Of a DNA stretch of 64,000 nt, positions 1 to 64,000 are shown one piece after another. The stretch is from Amorphochlora amoebiformis (Eukaryota > Cercozoa > Chlorarachniophyceae). Numbering within the stretch: the first letter of the stretch is position 1; every line of letters begins with the position of its first letter. The stretch is from contig BAAHQB010000156.1 of assembly GCA_054601695.1 (NCBI GenBank), forward strand, positions 372,001 through 436,000. The letters are read 5' to 3'. Below the pieces are notes generated by a model. The model did not search any database and had not been told where the DNA came from. It saw only the letters and a list, made by a program, of their open reading frames with translations. The position numbers and the translations under genes were made by a program.

Positions 1-33
<33 letters not shown>

Positions 34-42
34 GTGTGTGTG

Positions 43-88
<46 letters not shown>

Positions 89-175
89 TGTATATATATA
101 CATGGTATATATAGTATTCATAATATATGTACACATTAATACACACACATACATACATCCATAATATATGCATAT

Positions 176-227
<52 letters not shown>

Positions 228-237
228 TACACACACC

Positions 238-277
<40 letters not shown>

Positions 278-313
278 AAATATATATATAAAATATTATG
301 TGTAGTAACATAT

Positions 314-381
<68 letters not shown>

Positions 382-397
382 ATATATTTCTAATAAC
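1..397. repeat. (TA)n intron of gene 1 at the left edge
   Basis: Nearly pure TATATA with some TG/CA interruptions follows the donor of exon 40 on the - strand. No further exon of gene 1 is visible here, so the next one lies outside the window. Confidence 0.8.
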
Positions 398-31195
<30,798 letters not shown>

Positions 31196-31500
31196 TCCCG
31201 GGGAAGCCGCAAGGCGAGGTGCACGACTCGTTGGGTCGGGCTGGTGACCACGGCAACACCCGCAAAATACGATTCTTTTTTTGTTAAAAGCTCGGGGAGG
31301 AATCGGCGAATTTCGGCGAATATTAGCGAAAATGAGCCGTTCGAATTTTTCTAAGCTAATTCTGCCCAATGTTCATAAACATCTTAATGGATAGAAAGAA
31401 GTCACTGATCGTGACATTGTGGTACGCAGACCCGCCACAGCGTGCACGGCTTTCCCGCCCCATCCACCCGACCCCTCCCTACCTTTCCTTCTCCTCTCCG
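31196..31500. promoter_or_regulatory. Shared divergent promoter region of genes 1 and 2
   Basis: This 305-bp stretch of ordinary, GC-balanced sequence separates the start codons of two oppositely directed genes and should hold both promoters. Inside it the word CGGCGAA occurs at 31304-31310 and 31314-31320 and a variant TAGCGAA at 31324-31330. The 10-bp spacing suits protein binding on one face of the helix. A T-run lies at 31275-31282. No clear TATA box is visible. Confidence 0.55.
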
Positions 31501-47600
<16,100 letters not shown>

Positions 47601-48022
47601 ATGTTACTCGAAAACTCAACTTGGAACTTGAGAAAAACTGAGCAGAGATACATAATCCTTTTGAAAGTCCTTTGAAGTTGCTGCGAATTTCTAGAATTTC
47701 TAGAATTTTCTAGAATATGGTGATGGTGTCTACGGTAGCGCTAGTAAGCAGAATATCTGTAGCTCCCCCTGAGCATACTAATAAGCACAACTATAAGCTG
47801 ATAGCCGTCCAGATCGTGACACTACCTAGTGTCGCGATCGGTAATCTCTAGAATCTACATAATGTAGTTATTCTGGTCACTAAGTCTGGTAAGTATTTAG
47901 AATCTGGTACAAAAGTTGAATAATGATGACCCATATATCCTCAATTCACGGTCATTGATTTAGATTATCGAAAATGATGCATGTTTGCTATATCTACTAG
48001 ATCTAGTATATATCAAAACTTA

Positions 48023-48056
<34 letters not shown>

Positions 48057-48772
48057 CATAGTACACATTGATATCATACTAGTGCGTTAGCTACTAGAGC
48101 TAGTGTGCAATACTTTTGGTAATGAGTGCGATGTAGTATATAGACTAGATAGACTAAATTTAAACAACTTATACATCATACAATGTAATTATCGCTACTG
48201 AGACAACGTACACACTGCTTACGAAGGCTTAATATATACACTGCTTACGAAAGCCCAATATATACTACATATGTACTACTACAATTGTAATATTATTCAT
48301 GCCCACTAGACGTACAATTGTAGCTATAGCCGAAAGAGGGCTAAAAGCTGACATCTAGTACTGGCACGGATATGAATCATTACAATCATATTACGGGCGG
48401 CCCTTGAGGAAAAAAATATAAGTTCGGTCGACTACCCCTTGAAAAAATAGATAGATCTTGCCTCCGTAAGGAAAGGACAATCACCTTAAAAAAAAATTAG
48501 AAACACTTTCCCCCCACTGCCCTAGCCCCTTGAAAATTGGATACGTCTTCTCCCGATTTGAAAAAGAGAACCCTTTCCCTCGCACAGTATTGAAATAGTT
48601 CTATCAGTAGCTTCGTATCCTTATAGATCTATTAGTAACCCCATAGTAACCCCGCGAAGGCACCCGTATCAAACCCGCCAACAGGCAGACATACCCGAAT
48701 TTTATAAAAAATAATTAACATTAGAGGTCCTAATATGATTATTAACATATCGGGTGGCGCCTACACGTGTCG
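47601..48772. other. Intergenic region between genes 2 and 3
   Basis: This is the longest stretch without microsatellite filler apart from a short TA run at 48026-48055. I see no exon chain, tRNA or rRNA in it. It should hold the 3' flank of gene 2 and the promoter of gene 3. Visible features are tandem TCTAGAAT words at 47688-47715, including GAAnnTTCnnGAA at 47703-47715 (heat-shock-element-like), and an 11-bp inverted repeat at 47812-47839. A duplicated word, CACTGCTTACGAA(G/A)GC, lies at about 48212-48255. Confidence 0.6.
47812..47839. other. Hairpin, 11-bp stem
   Basis: GATCGTGACAC and GTGTCGCGATC flank a 6-base spacer. The single T/G position would be a wobble pair in RNA. Confidence 0.6.
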
Positions 48773-63700
<14,928 letters not shown>

Positions 63701-64000
63701 AACCAGTTTTTAAGTCGTTTCTAATTTTTTCGGTGACTCAGCACATTGAACTAAAATGATGAGTACCGACTAGCCGAGGGTCAGGGTCAGGGCCTAAATC
63801 TCCGTAAGCAAGTAGCTAGCTCAGATAGAGGCCGCGCCGGGCCCCGCACGGTCCGCACCTCCAGACCTGTACTCTAGCTCTAGCTAGTTTAGAAGCTGTA
63901 ACAGCTATACTCGCTGGAGTCTCCTAGGTCTCGGCTACGTAGCATGATTTTACAAGGTGCATGTATCACTAGTACCAGATGTAGTCAATGTACTGTACTA
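63701..64000. other. 3' flank of gene 3
   Basis: Ordinary sequence without microsatellites follows the stop codon of gene 3. CTAG-rich words (TAGCTAGCTC, CTAGCTCTAGCTAG) recur. I see no gene, tRNA or clear polyadenylation signal here. Confidence 0.6.

Overview
The window is nuclear DNA of a eukaryote, very probably an alga or a protist of algal descent. Three things point that way. All three genes are cut into dozens of tiny exons by GT-AG introns. TTAGGG-type arrays lie inside introns. One gene encodes a plastid-type triose-phosphate/phosphate translocator. I cannot place the species more closely. The coding segments were found by reading the islands of ordinary sequence between the microsatellites as exons and testing whether their phases join.

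Three genes fill almost the whole window. Gene 1 (- strand, 398-31195, 3' end beyond the left edge) has 40 exons in view that join in one open frame of 926 codons. It begins with a signal peptide and encodes a Cys-rich, internally repeated secreted or surface protein. Gene 2 (+ strand, 31501-47600) starts 305 bp away, divergently. It has about 23 exons and encodes the translocator (about 502 aa). Gene 3 (+ strand, 48773-63700) also has 23 exons and encodes a 492-aa protein that I do not recognise. About 5.8 kb of 64 kb (9%) is coding. The median exon is near 55 nt.

The introns are almost pure simple sequence: (TA)n, TTAGGG/CCCTAA arrays, polypyrimidine tracts and minisatellites. Many introns run from GTATATAT to TATATAG, so the microsatellite supplies both splice sites. 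Others end in CCCTAG, with many CTAAC branch-point-like words just upstream.

The most striking feature is a set of splice-site ladders. At more than 15 exons, fragments are tandemly copied into the flanking introns. Copies upstream of the true exon carry the acceptor plus the exon start. Copies downstream carry the exon end plus the donor. One complete exon remains. The only non-genic stretches are the shared promoter region (31196-31500), 47601-48772 and the right edge after 63700. No functional link between the three genes is visible. All splice joins are inferred by eye and need transcript data.
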